Positions 1 to 10,253 of a stretch of DNA of 64,000 bases are shown here, in pieces. This DNA comes from Cymbomonas tetramitiformis (Eukaryota; Chlorophyta; Pyramimonadophyceae; Pyramimonadales; Pyramimonadaceae), in the NCBI GenBank assembly GCA_001247695.2, contig LGRX02027865.1:1-64000 (forward strand). Reading direction: 5' to 3'. Made by a program: the position numbers and the translations under genes. The notes beneath the pieces are model-generated. The model did not search any database. It had not been told where the DNA came from and saw only the letters and a program-made list of their open reading frames with translations. Every line of letters starts with the position of its first letter. Positions within the stretch are counted from its first letter, which is position 1.

Positions 1-1
1 A

Positions 2-622
2 ACAGAAATGAATAATATGTCGTGGTCACTAACCACACTTGATTTGAACTACGTCATTCACTCAAAGCAATCAGAAACCCTTCACTATCGGGGTCAGAAG
101 GAGCAGTCATCTGGAGGTCCAGCTAAGAAGGATAAGGACAGAGGACGTGGCCAGAAGCCATATGACAGATCCAACAGAAATCGGAATTGGAATCAGAATG
201 GCAGCCAGAACTCCAATCAGAATCGGAACAAAGGAAAAAGTGGCAAAGGCAAGGGAAAAGGAAAAGGAAAAGGACAATCACAGAAACAGAATCAGAATAA
301 GACTTGCCATCGTTGTGATCGACCAGGTCACATTGAGAAGGATTGTTGGGCCACCACTACCAATGATGGAAAGCAGATCAAAGGCAAGCCACCAGCACAG
401 AATCCTTTTCAGAATCAGAGACAGCCACAGAAGAATCAGGGTGCTAAGGATGGGTCTGGCAAACTCATCAATACGATCAACACCTTGGTCAAGGAACTGA
501 AAAATCAGCATAGCATCAATGCAGCAGTTGCAACTCCAGATCCAGTTCCATCAGCTCCAGCTCCTCAGGGAAACTCTCAGGGTACTGCGCAGGTACCGGT
601 GATGAGAGCACCCCGAGGGTAG
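2..622 (+). CDS. gag: Gag C-terminal part (nucleocapsid) of the chromovirus, truncated by the window edge
   Basis: The frame is open from the left edge, so the capsid part is missing. What remains is a basic, Gly/Lys/Asn/Gln-rich stretch followed by one zinc knuckle, CHRCDRPGHIEKDC (CX2CX4HX4C), encoded near 304-345. This is the nucleic-acid binding module of retroelement Gag proteins, which packages element RNA in virus-like particles. The frame ends at TAG 620-622. The Pol frame (-1) is open from about 514, so the two overlap by about 109 bases. Low complexity in the basic region is normal for nucleocapsid. Confidence is high for Gag; the true start is not visible. Confidence 0.85.
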   Translation, partial: TEMNNMSWSLTTLDLNYVIHSKQSETLHYRGQKEQSSGGPAKKDKDRGRGQKPYDRSNRNRNWNQNGSQNSNQNRNKGKSGKGKGKGKGKGQSQKQNQNKTCHRCDRPGHIEKDCWATTTNDGKQIKGKPPAQNPFQNQRQPQKNQGAKDGSGKLINTINTLVKELKNQHSINAAVATPDPVPSAPAPQGNSQGTAQVPVMRAPRG

Positions 623-3600
623 ATCAGCCTGAAGATGCCACTGAAGCAAGTGGCCGGATTGAGAGTATTTCAGAGGAAGTCCTATCCAGACTGACACTAC
701 AGTTTCAGCAAATGGATAATCCCACAGAAAACATCGCACAGATGCAATCTCAGACAGCACAGCTGAAATCGCAGAAAAAGCTGTTGCTGTATAAGGGGAA
801 AGTCCATGGACAGAATACTCACATTTTGGTTGATCCAGGAGCCACATCGTCTTTCATCGACAGACAGTTCGCTGTTCAGCTTGGTATAGCTCCCACAGAT
901 TCTTCATCATTTTCAGTGGGATTGGCTGGAGGAAGCCAACTACCATGCACATCCTATCTTCCCAATGCTACATTCACACTGGGCAAGTATAAGGATTCAG
1001 TAGATCTCTACATCATTGACATGAAACCATTCACTGTCATTCTGGGTCAAGATTGGTTGGAGAGGAGGAATCCACATATTGACTTTCAGACCAAAAATCT
1101 GACGATCACTAGGAAGCATTCATCAGGCTCCAGTATTCGCACAGTATTGTCCAGAGTTGAGCAGACTCCAGACTCGGATGGCCTTCCTGAAATGGAATTG
1201 GTCAGTGCCACCACTATGAGGAAACATCTCCGTCGCATTCGATCCAGTGGTTCGGCTGAAGAAGCCGTAGCATATCTCTTTTTCCTCTCCGAGGTCGATG
1301 GTGAATTGGTCTTTGCAGCATCAGACTCGGACACCACAATGGAAGACCCCGAGGTCACAGCAGCACGTGATCAAGTGAGAGAAGACTTTTCAGACGTTTT
1401 CCAAGAGGATCTTCCGGCTGGTCATAGGCCAGAGCGGTTTGAAGGTGGATATCATAGAATCGACATCGAACCTGGAAATCAGCCTCCTTCACAGCCAGTA
1501 CGCACCATTCCAGCACCCATGATGGAGGAACTCAAACGGCAAATCATCAAATATGTCGAGTTGGGTATCCTTCGTCCATCATCATCGCCATATGGATGCC
1601 CAATCATTTTCGCTCCTAAGCCAGGGGGGAAGTGGAGGATGTGTTGTGATTATCGTGCCCTGAATAACATCACCATCAAGGACACGTATCCACTACCACC
1701 ACATGACACCCTACTAGAGCAGCTGAAGGGATCAAGATGGTTCAGTAGATTTGATTTCAACCAGTTCTTTCACCAAATCCCCATTCATCCGGATGATATA
1801 CATAAAACTGCTATTCGCACCAGATACGGTTCTTATGAATGGACAGTTATGCCTTTCGGATTGACCAATGCTCCTGCAACAGCACTTCGTGTAGGAAATC
1901 GGGCATTTTTCGACTTCATCGACCAGTTCCTTGTCATATTCATGGACGACACTATCGTATACAGTCCAGATTTTGACAGTCATGTGAAGCATGTTCGACA
2001 GTTCCTCCAGCGTTGCAGAGATCACCAGTTTTTCATCAGGCCTTCCAAGGTGGAGTTGTTCGTTAAATCTATAGATTTTATCGGACATCACATATCTGAA
2101 GCAGGCCTATCCATCATCGAAGACAGGATCAGAGCAGTCATGGCAATTCAGCCTCCAGTGTCTTATGGTCCTACCGTTGGAAAGCAGCCTCTACGCCGTA
2201 TGGCTAAAGATGGCAAGTCATCCCTTCGGTCATTCTTGGGCATGGTTGGTCAATTTAGGAGATTCATACCAAAGTTCTCCAAAGTTGCCGAACCTCTCAA
2301 TCGTCTCCTTAAAGATAATGCAGAATTTGTCTGGGAATCTGAGCAGCAGCAGGCATTTGATAACCTCAAAAGTGCCATCTGTAACGCTCCAGTATTGCAG
2401 CTCCCAGATCAGAAACTGCCATCTATTTTGGAGGTCGATGGATCAGGCACACACGTTGGCCAAGTATTACTCCAGGATCAAGGAAAAGGTATGAAGCCAT
2501 GTGGCTATCACAGCGTCACTCTATCCGATACACAGAGACGTTGGCCTATTCCTGAGATCGAGCTATTTGCCATTGTGGAAGGCTTCCGATTCTTTCGCCA
2601 CATCTTGTTGGGAGCTCCTGAGACTATTGTACGCTCAGATCATCAGCCACTGGTTTATTTCCAGACCAAATCCACACTGAGCCCCAAACAGGCACGGTGG
2701 TTGGACGAACTCTCTGAGTACAACTTCCGTATAGAGCACATTGCTGGCGAGAAGAATAAGGTTGCAGACGCACTCACGCGTATCTCTGCACTTTTTGAAC
2801 TTACTGATTGTCTTCATCATATGGACATCAGCGAGGTCATTCCATCTGCAGATCCTACATTCATTGCTCTTATATCTTCTTCATCAGCTCATCAGCTACA
2901 CGACATCATTATATCCGAATATGATCGTGACACATTTGCACAGACTATTTTGGCTAAGCTGACATCATCGACTTCATCACAGTCAGTCAGCAGCTACAGC
3001 TTCGAGCTCATTCAGGGGTTGATCTATCGTAAGACCATATATGGCAGACAGCTGTACATTCCACCAACAGCTAAAGTCCCCACAGATGACGGTGAGATCA
3101 CACAACTTCGCCACATTCTTCTTCATGAGTGCCACTCAGCCACTATTTCTGGTCATGTAGGCAAAAATCGCATGCTTCATCTTCTGCGTAGCCGGTATTA
3201 TTGGCCAGGAATGACAACGGCAGCTATCAAGTACATTCGGGAGTGCCCCGTTTGTCAGCGCCAGAAAACGAGGCGACACAAGCCTTATGGTCAGGCACAC
3301 ATACGATATTCTGTGCCTAAGACAAAATGGCTTGATGTATCTCTTGATTGGATCACTGATCTGCCTATCACCACTAATGGGCACGACAGTATATTTGTGG
3401 TAATGTGCCAATTCTCTCATCGTTGTCATCTCATTCCCTTCAGCATGACCTGGACAGCTCAGCATACTGCTTCGATCTATATGCAGCATATCTTCAAGCT
3501 CCATGGTCTTCCGAGGAACATCATCTCAGATCGAGACCCCAGATTCACCTCTACATTCTGGCAGACACTGTGGAAATCTACTGGTACGAGATTGTCCATG

Positions 3601-3671
3601 ACATCGTCACACCATCCACAGTCGAATGCTGCCAATGAGAGAAGCCATGCCTTCATTGAGGACATCCTCAG
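514..3671 (+). CDS. pol: Pol polyprotein, exon 1: protease, reverse transcriptase, RNase H, integrase catalytic core
   Basis: The reading frame is open from about 514 with a first ATG at 712; expression probably comes through the -1 frameshift. Numbering from that ATG, the aspartic protease motif DPGATSSF is at about residue 41. The reverse transcriptase active site is FMDD (410-413), in place of the usual YxDD. RNase H has its first Asp in VDGSG (~575) and another in RSDHQPL (~641). The integrase has the HHCC zinc finger (HECH at ~805, CPVC at ~845) and a D,D,E core (SLDW, SDRDPRF at ~940, ANERSH at ~975). These enzymes process the polyprotein, copy RNA to cDNA and insert it. The frame stops at 3688-3690 just after an apparent 5' splice site at 3672. 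The protein then resumes in the same frame after 3752. Confidence 0.93.
568..597 (+). promoter_or_regulatory. candidate -1 ribosomal frameshift signal at the Gag/Pol overlap
   Basis: GGGAAAC at 568-574 is a canonical X XXY YYZ slippery heptamer and lies in the correct register for the Gag frame (..CAG GGA AAC..). A -1 slip enters exactly the Pol frame. After a 6-base spacer, GGTAC (581-585) can pair with GTACC (593-597) to make a short hairpin. The stem is short, so a larger pseudoknot may be involved. Similar heptamers serve gag-pro frameshifting in known retroelements; activity here is inferred. Confidence 0.6.
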
Positions 3672-3752
3672 GTATTTTTCAAATTGTTGATTCATGATAT
3701 GATTTCACCATCCTCTGGTTTACAAACTGATTAGTAGCATTTTCATTTTCAG
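3672..3752 (+). other. apparent 81-bp spliceosomal intron inside the integrase coding region
   Basis: The sequence reads AG|GTATTT at the left and a pyrimidine-rich TTTCATTTTCAG|G at the right. Removing it joins EDILR to CCCND..SWEDKLPLVEF, which is the expected run of Ty3/gypsy integrase between the catalytic Glu region and the conserved 'LPLVEFAINN' block. The length is a multiple of three but the segment contains an in-frame TGA (3688-3690), so unspliced RNA would end in mid-integrase. Confidence 0.75.
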
Positions 3753-4482
3753 GTGTTGTTGCAATGATACTTCAGCCAATTCGTGGGAGGACAAGTTGCC
3801 TCTGGTGGAGTTTGCAATTAACAATACCGTTTCTGCATCAACTGGTTATTCACCATTTTATCTCGACTCGATGGCGCAACCACTCTCGCCTCATGATCTA
3901 GTTATCACTATTCCGCCAGAAGCTCCTGTTCCAATACAAAGAGCTATTCGAGATCATTTTGACCAGTACTCGGCTGTTCATGCCAACGCGGTAGACAACA
4001 TTTCCCGAGCAGCAGAAATTAGCCAAGCCAGATTCAATAAGACTCACATGCCTAAGCAGTTTGCAGTTGGGCAGAAAGTTCTTTTACGGACCGAGTTTAT
4101 TCAATGGACTGGTTTGACAGAGGCAGGCAGACACTTTAAGCAGCCATATATTGGACCGTTCACTATTTCCAAAGTGCTTAGCCATGGACGTGCATACGAG
4201 TTAGATTTCGGAAATCTTGATATCCGTATTCATCCGGTACAGCCTGTATCCAGATTAGAGCTGTACAATGACTCGATCCAAGCACCTTTGCCTCTGCCAC
4301 AGATGATCACCGAAGAAGGGCAACCACTGTTTGAGATATCACATATACTCTCGGATAAGTTCACTAGAGGTGTCAAATACTATTTAGTACGATATGCAGG
4401 CTACGGTCCTGAGCATGACACCTGGGTCAAAGCCACAGAGCTGACCAATGCAGCAGACATTATAGCTGCCTATGAAGGCTAA
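3753..4482 (+). CDS. pol: Pol exon 2: integrase C-terminus with chromodomain
   Basis: The frame begins at the splice acceptor and runs to TAA at 4480-4482 (about 243 codons). It starts with LPLVEFAINNTVSASTGYSPF, the C-terminal block of Ty3/gypsy integrases. A GPF/Y-type region follows (YIGPFTISKVLSHGRAYEL). It ends with a chromodomain from about FEISHILSDKF through YYLVRYAGYGPEHDTWV, with the aromatic and acidic positions expected of that fold. Chromodomains on integrases steer insertion to marked chromatin by binding methylated histone tails; target choice here is inferred from the family. It is the 3' half of the ORF interrupted at 3672. Confidence 0.9.
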
Positions 4483-5517
4483 ACATTATATTAAGCCTTA
4501 TGCCCTTACTTCTTGTAATATATACTAATACATGTCGATCATCTATATAACCTTGCTCTTAATGTTTATCATTATGTTGCATTGAAGCGGGAATTGATCC
4601 TTCCTTGCTAAAGGTGTAGTGAGCCTTGTTCAAAATCATACCCTTGCACAGATACGCACACATGCGAGATATCATATCTGTGGATAAATAAAAACTGCTA
4701 AATGCTACCTTTGCCAAAACCGTGGATTGTCATCGGATTCTTGGCCAGTCATCCGAAGCTACCGGAGACATCGACTGAGGTAGACGGAGTTGTGATCCTA
4801 AGTTGTGCTTGACAAACATAACTAAATAAATTTCACATTAGTACGTGGCGAATCCATTCTCACTCATCGCGATAGATGTTCGTCAAAGCGTGCGTACTGG
4901 ACAAAAATATTGAGGAGTTGAGCAGACCGGTTAAGGATTATAAATCCAATTCCGTTAAGCAGGGCCACTCCGTTTGCATTAAAACAAGCCCCTTTGTTCG
5001 TTTATTATCGAAATCGGGCTCCCCATCACCGCCTAGGATCCTCCAAAGTAGCTTAAGGAGGGGAGGAAGAGTTGGGTGCACTATATTAGGCCGAGAATCG
5101 TTCGAATATAATTCGTTATAATCGTGGGATCATCGATCGCGCAAAGGCGACGACGGCTAGCGCAAATAATCCGTAACGTAGACTTCGGATGCTTTGAATC
5201 GTCTAGCACATACATGATAACGTGTGGATCAATCAGTAATCCAGCGTAGGATTGTATCGCGAAAACGCTCTTCATTGAACCTTGGAACGTCACTCAACGA
5301 TACGATTTCCGAAAAGGTGGGCTACATCCTAAGGACTGTATGGCTAAATGCCTAAGGTGAGGGACTAAAGTGGACTCAGTTCCCCCCAATAACCTAAAAA
5401 CACCATGAGGGACGCCTCAAATCGGTGTAAGAAGACTGGTACCAGCAAGAAACAACAACAACAAAGACATCAAAGACATATACAAAGGTATGCCCGTTGT
5501 GAGGACACAACTCTCTT
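4483..5517 (+). other. noncoding 3' region of the chromovirus between chromodomain and polypurine tract
   Basis: About 1 kb without a convincing ORF. I see no domain, RNA gene or repeat structure here. Its position between the Pol stop and the polypurine tract shows it belongs to the element. It is long for a 3' untranslated region of this group. Confidence 0.6.
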
Positions 5518-5527
5518 AAGAGGGGAG
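5518..5527 (+). promoter_or_regulatory. polypurine tract
   Basis: A purine run (AAGAGGGGAG) ends three bases before the LTR start at 5531. This is the normal place for the RNase H-resistant primer of plus-strand DNA synthesis. Confidence 0.8.
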
Positions 5528-5530
5528 ATC

Positions 5531-6363
5531 TGTCAGGGTTATGACCGATGACATATGTGTCATACATGTCATACGTGTCATACCTGTCATACCATGTCAT
5601 GTCATGTCATGTCATATATTATTATGACAGTCGGTCATGTCATATATTATTATGACAGTCGACAGTATGGTCGATCATGACTGTACAGGTCGAGTCGCGT
5701 CATACATTTATGACAGTCGTCAGTACGGTCGACGATGACTGTACATGTCGCCAGATGATTATGTCATATCATCAGGCATCCCTGTCATCGAGAGTTCGTA
5801 TGATTGAACTCGAAGATGGCAAAGCAAAGATACATCTTGGAAACAAACCAAGAACCATCTTTAGCTTTCAGCATGCGCAGAACTCGCATGTGCAGCATGA
5901 ACGAACTAGTCGTTACTACCATGTTGGTCGTTCAACCTACGTCTCGGGTTCACAACCCAATGGCGGTACCATCTAAGATGATGGGTGACGTAGGTATAAA
6001 AGTGAGGAAGCGTTGTGCTTCAGCAGATCTTCTTACAGAGACTGCACTCACAAACCCGCTCATCCGTACACTCGCATTGCTATCCAACTTTGCAGTGTTT
6101 CTTTTGTATATTGATAATATATTCACGGCGCTTGTATCTAGAGCCGTATCAGTCGCGACACCGACTGCCGCAGCTTCAGCACAATCTCCGGCGGAGAAGA
6201 AATTCGATGTTGATGCCGGCAGTTTCCTTGACGATCAGCTGAGGATTGAGGCACTCGGTAAAGGGGGTTAAGATAATAATAATAATAATAAAACATTTAC
6301 GTCGATGAGTAAGGCAACGCCTTCGGAACGATCTACTCGAGTCTGTTCCCCTCATACATGACA
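5531..6363 (+). repeat. 3' LTR of the chromovirus
   Basis: The LTR starts TGTCAGGG directly after the polypurine tract and most likely ends ..ATGACA, giving matched TGTCA/TGACA ends. It carries a TATA box (TATAAA, 5995-6000) and a (AAT)n/AATAAAA stretch at 6272-6295 that could serve as a polyadenylation region. The first 200 bases are built from degenerate TGTCATAC/TGTCATG repeats, some self-complementary. The right end is inferred from the inverted TGTCA and could be off by some bases because the 5' LTR is not in view. Confidence 0.8.
5565..5770 (+). repeat. degenerate TGTCAT-type short repeats in the LTR
   Basis: Repeated GTCATACnTGTCAT units, then CATGTCATGTCATGTCATG, then two TATATTATTATGACAGTC units. 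A similar style of TGTCATAC/ATGTCA repeats occurs at 23175-23300 outside any recognisable LTR. These may be regulatory repeats of the LTR promoter. Confidence 0.6.
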
Positions 6364-7235
6364 GTCACGTTAAGTCGAAGATGTGTGGCAAGGGGGATGC
6401 TATGGAGGGATGCTGTGGAGGTTCTGTGGTGACGAGTCTAATGCTCGTTCACTTCTAGACTCCCTCGTCGAAGAGCTAACCTCACGCCTCACACGCTTCA
6501 ACCCTCTTTGCGCGCATGCCTTTCAGTTGGACGACGCGACGGCAACAGTGGTACCCAACGCAACCCAGCGTAAAAGAGTTGTTGGAGTACCTCTGTGGTG
6601 GCCCAGCGCTCGCTTCAGTGCGAGAGGCACATCGTTACTGTGTGTGTGTTCTTGCACCCGCGTTAGACGAGACGCCTTCCTTAATGGTAATGCTAGAGTC
6701 GAGAACCATGACCCTCTCAGAACTACACTTAGCCGTATTACCGGTATCACAGAAGAAGAAGCTATTGAAAGAGCAAACATGTCTATCCTTTAACCTCCGG
6801 AATGATTTCTCACCGCTTCCCCCTCTCTTCACTCAGATCCCCTTTGGGAGTCCCCCCTCCTCCTACCATAGCTCGCCCCCTCCACCCCCACACTCCGCTC
6901 CCTCCACCCCCACCTTCCGGACCCCCACCACCACCCTCCCTCCCCCCATCACTTCTGCCCCCTTTTTCCATCATAGATGCAGCCTCGCTCCACCTCCACC
7001 TCCTTTGCTGCTTCTCCGCCGGCACGACCTTTTTAGCGCTCTGCGTAGTTTTGCCTTGCCGCGGTTTCCTAGGTTGACATGACCTAGCTGAGCCTTTCGG
7101 GGCGCGCTATGAGGATGACTCCAGCTCCCTCTGTTCATCAGTTGCCTGCTTGCAGGATTACAGCGGACTTATGACATTGTCATTATTCTCAGCGTAAATG
7201 TTATATTATTATTATTATTATTATTATTATTACGT
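6364..7235 (+). mobile_element. 3' end of a LINE related to the one at 7967-10658 (copy 1)
   Basis: The right part (about 6800-7235) has the same plan as the 3' end of the LINE at 7967-10658. There is a C-rich, CCCCTCC-type stretch, then matching phrases (GCTGCTTCTCC, GGCGCGCTATG versus GGCGCGCTATA, GCCTGCTTGCAGG versus GCCTGCTTTGCAGG), then GCGTAAATGTT and a (TTA)n tail at 7203-7233. The short ORF ending at 6793 finishes with CTRVRRDAFLNGNARVENHDP.., which resembles the C-terminus of the second copy (HTKNRRDVFLLN...). An overlapping frame (6516-7082) looks equally protein-like. I treat 6364-6800 as possible decayed C-terminal coding sequence. The LINE assignment rests on the 3' UTR and tail. 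Confidence 0.55.
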
Positions 7236-7247
7236 TCGAGTTCATTT

Positions 7248-7966
7248 TCAAAAATTCGGGTGATTTAGCCCAACCACACGCACCCCTAAGGCGGACCCAG
7301 GCGGTTCCTGGTGGTTCCCCGGCGGTTGGGCAAGGTTATATTTATGGGCGATCGACAATCGGCGCACGGGACCTATGGGAGTTACACCAAAAACGATCCG
7401 CGGAAACGAAGTTAGTGCACACCCCCTGAGCCGAATCCCGTTCCGATAAAAAGATAAACAATGCAAGGCAAGTGAAATCACACGATCATAGTGCACCCCG
7501 ACAACGAAGAGAAAACTTGATTCGTTGTCTGTAGGAATATTTGGATTTCTTAACATTGATAGGAATGCCTATGAAACTCATGAATTCATTAACTATTCCT
7601 AGCATGTCTTGAACTTCCTCTTTGGTTTTTCCGACAAGCATATATAATCTCATCGCAGAAAGATCGTGCAAAGATATTCGGAGAGGTTTCTCTGTCTAGA
7701 GGGCTTTGGGAGGGAAGAAGTACATTATTTCCTGGTTTGCCTGGTCTGTGGCGTGCTGAGTGTAGCTCATATCCGTAGGTGGTCCCTGTCGGGTTGGCAC
7801 CGTTTGCTCTTTTTGCCGACCATATAGCCAGAATATCCATGATGGCTACGAACCTTAGCGGGCTTAAGACTTCTCCCTGCGGTACTCTACATTCAAGGGA
7901 CCATTCATCTGTTAAGCCTTCTTCGGCGAGTACCATTCTGGAAGCACCATTGGTGATTTCTGAAAT
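7248..7966 (-). pseudogene. outer LINE reverse transcriptase, downstream half (split by the insertion at 7967)
   Basis: Read on the minus strand from 7966, this begins ISEITNGASRMVLAEEG and continues into CRVPQGEVLSPLRF, the 'GVPQGS-LSPLLF' block of LINE reverse transcriptases. It then passes a decayed catalytic region (..SFCDEI..) and, after a frame change near 7620-7670, KTKEEVQDMLGIVNEF and IPINVKKSKY, the usual post-YADD helix. Further frame changes and stops follow, so the RT is dead. The upstream half of the same gene is at 10659-11935. Joining the two across the inserted LINE restores one uninterrupted frame. The left end is lost at the (TTA)n tail of copy 1. Confidence 0.75.
7961..7966 (+). 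repeat. target site duplication TGAAAT, left copy
   Basis: TGAAAT here and at 10659-10664 flanks the LINE inserted at 7967-10658. Collapsing the two copies restores the reading frame of the minus-strand reverse transcriptase exactly, which supports the boundaries. Confidence 0.7.
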
Positions 7967-10253
7967 TGCGGGACTGAGATTCTTACTCACAGAACAAAAA
8001 GAGAATCTCCTCAAATCCATGACTCCAATGGTACATGCCATTGACTCCATGGCCGCAATATCTGCTGTAACAAAGGATGGCAGATCCATGAGTGCTCGGG
8101 ACAAACTACGTGAAGCTACTAATCGCAGAGATGTGCAGGCTGTTCGCCTACTGTTAGAAGAACTTGGCTTCTACAGTGAAGGAGACCACAGTAAAATCAT
8201 CCTTAAATGGATTAGGGGTCACAATAATGACAAAATCCATGACAGAGTGGACCGTACTGCTAAAAGAGCCTCATTCAGAGGGGGTTGCTCAGACATCTCC
8301 CGCTACGACCCTGCCGAGAAACTGCCCTTCTCATTATTATTTTTTGAGGTCCCTATTTTAGGCGATATCCGTAGTCACATTAGAAGAATTCAACGTCTAT
8401 CACACTATCATAATTGGAGAACTCTACAGTCTCAAGGGAAGTACTTGAGAATGCTTAACGAGAATAACACCGCCCCCACTAAAGATATTTCCAAAATAAC
8501 ACCTAAAGCTTTCACCGCTTCTAGAAGCAGAGAACTCCTGGGTCTCCAAGCCTCTCCAGCACGTTTATTTAAACTGGGGAAAATCGGGACTGAAAACTGC
8601 CCCTACTGCCAACAGAATACAAAATGCACCTTCGAACACATCCAACTTGAATGCTCAGGACATAATAATAGTTTGCATAGTCTTAGAACAACCCAAGATG
8701 GCGAACTAAGGAAAATCATTGCTGAAGAAATCTCAGAAAAGCCCAAACTACTAAACCCTGGAAAAGGTACCACATACATCAAAACAGAGCCATCGAAACT
8801 TTTTCCACTTGCTGACCTAAGACAGGAAATGAAGGAGGAATTATACTTACACGCTCTCCCGGAAGCTAGCATGTACCGACCATCAAGTTCAAAAAAGAAT
8901 ACCATTGCTGTGACCGCTAAACCTGAAGTGGACCATGTCACGGGGACAATTAAATATCCCGAACTCCAATATGTCCAAAAGAAAGAGTTTTGGAAACTTT
9001 TGGCCTGGCACCGCCTTTCCGACAAAGCAGTTCCATGCTCACTTGCGGAGTACTCGAATAGGGCACACGATATTCACGAAGCACTCAATGCATGTAAGTT
9101 TGAATCGGGGGATCCTAAAAACTGCTATGCAATCAGAAGAAGCCTCTTAGATATTTTGGTGGATGACAGGAATCTTGACAAAAACGGCTGTGAACTCTTC
9201 TCCAACCCACTAAATGCCCACCCTAGAATTCACTCGAGAAGATGCATACCCACCACAAGAATGAAAAAAGCCCTCAAGCCCTTCTGCCATCATGGGAAAA
9301 TTGGCTTTGATGGTCTCGCTTGGGATGCCTACGTTGATCCGATAACAGGCATCGGCAGAATCGTTTATGGAAATCCCCCCTTTGATGGGAAAGAAAAGGG
9401 CAAATCTTCGGCGGTTATGACTACCTTGGAAATGGGACATAAAGCGGCCAACACCGTCCCCGGATTTTCAGGAACATGGATTCTTCCGCTGTCTCCCAAA
9501 AACCAAAAAAGATGGTTCGACAAAGGTTTTAAACTTGTTTTCAGATTCCCGCATAACACTATTCCATTTATCCCACATGGCTATTGGACGGGTGATGACC
9601 CCTACGTTCTCCCAGGTGGTGGATGCTATAAGGATGACTTTTCGGATGTTGTTATCATAGCTATAGACAGTGCACCCAGTGATACTCAACCAGTCTTTGA
9701 CTGGAGGCCTACACAGAAAAAGATTGCCAGATGGTTCCTCAACGTCCTTCCTAAGTCCAGAGTCACGAAGAAGAGGCTAGAATACACAGGAGTCAGCTCT
9801 GATATTTGGGATGAAGTTCTGAACGAAAGCGTCAAAGTACTTCCTTCTTCGCTTTGCCCATGGCCCACTCAAGACCCTCCTTATCATCAGAGTGATATTG
9901 AGCCTTATTATGGTGGTCACCACGACACGACAATCACCAACGCAAATTCCAAGCCCTTCATAAACACCGTTAAATGGCCCAAAGTTCTCACACTCATGGG
10001 ATACCTCCCTCCTCTTTTTGGTACTGTCCTCAACACGATAGGTGTTCCCCGTGGCAAGATTAAACCTCTTCTTAAAAAACTATCAAGAATTTGTAGACAA
10101 CACACCAAAAATAGGCGAGACGTGTTTCTGTTAAACACCACCACCACCTTAAACACTGACCCGCATACAGTTGACATCTCGAGCAGTGAAGCCATGACAA
10201 AAACAGAAGCTGTGCAACAATCAAACGACTTTCTTCAAACCCTCCTGCAATAA
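7967..10253 (+). CDS. LINE ORF2 C-terminal part: RNase H end, zinc knuckle, and a fused NPPF methyltransferase-like domain
   Basis: The frame is open further left (to 7779) only by running through the antisense of the older LINE. Numbers here count from 7779. The RNase H end is at about 86-170, with the AIDSMAAI catalytic Asp and IRGHNNDKIHDRVDRTAKRA. A CX2CX8HX4C knuckle (CPYCQQ..FEHIQLEC, 274-292) follows, as in many LINEs. About 530 further residues are not usual for LINEs. They include ELFSNPLNAHPR (~472), FDGLAWDAY and GNPPFDG (531-537), then TWILPLSPKNQKRWF and FPHNTIPFIPHGYW. NPPF is motif IV of amino-group (N6-adenine) methyltransferases. The surrounding order (DGLAxD, xxGNPPF, hydrophobic strand plus P, KxWF) resembles phage Dam-like enzymes such as those fused in DIRS elements; the PCIF1 family also has NPPF. 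The substrate is unknown, and a classical FxGxG AdoMet loop is not obvious. Confidence 0.75.

Larger units (their letters stand above)
1..6363 (+). mobile_element. Ty3/gypsy chromovirus, 5' end outside the window
   Basis: This is the 3' 6.3 kb of an LTR retrotransposon. In order it has the end of Gag with a zinc knuckle, protease, reverse transcriptase, RNase H, integrase, chromodomain, about 1 kb of noncoding DNA, a polypurine tract and a 3' LTR. The order protease-RT-RNaseH-integrase is diagnostic of Ty3/gypsy, and the C-terminal chromodomain places it among chromoviruses. The 5' LTR and primer-binding site lie left of the window, so LTR age and target duplication cannot be judged. Apart from an apparent intron (3672-3752) and a Gag/Pol frame change, the coding region has no internal stop, which suggests a fairly young copy. 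Confidence 0.95.

Noticed and set aside
6802..7077. Pro-rich ORF in the LINE 3' UTR
   Set aside because: Arises from C-rich low-complexity sequence that is shared, without frame conservation, with the 3' UTR at 10290-10450.
7779..7966. N-terminal 62 codons of the long plus-strand ORF starting at 7779
   Set aside because: This part is the antisense of the older LINE reverse transcriptase; the inserted LINE begins at 7967.
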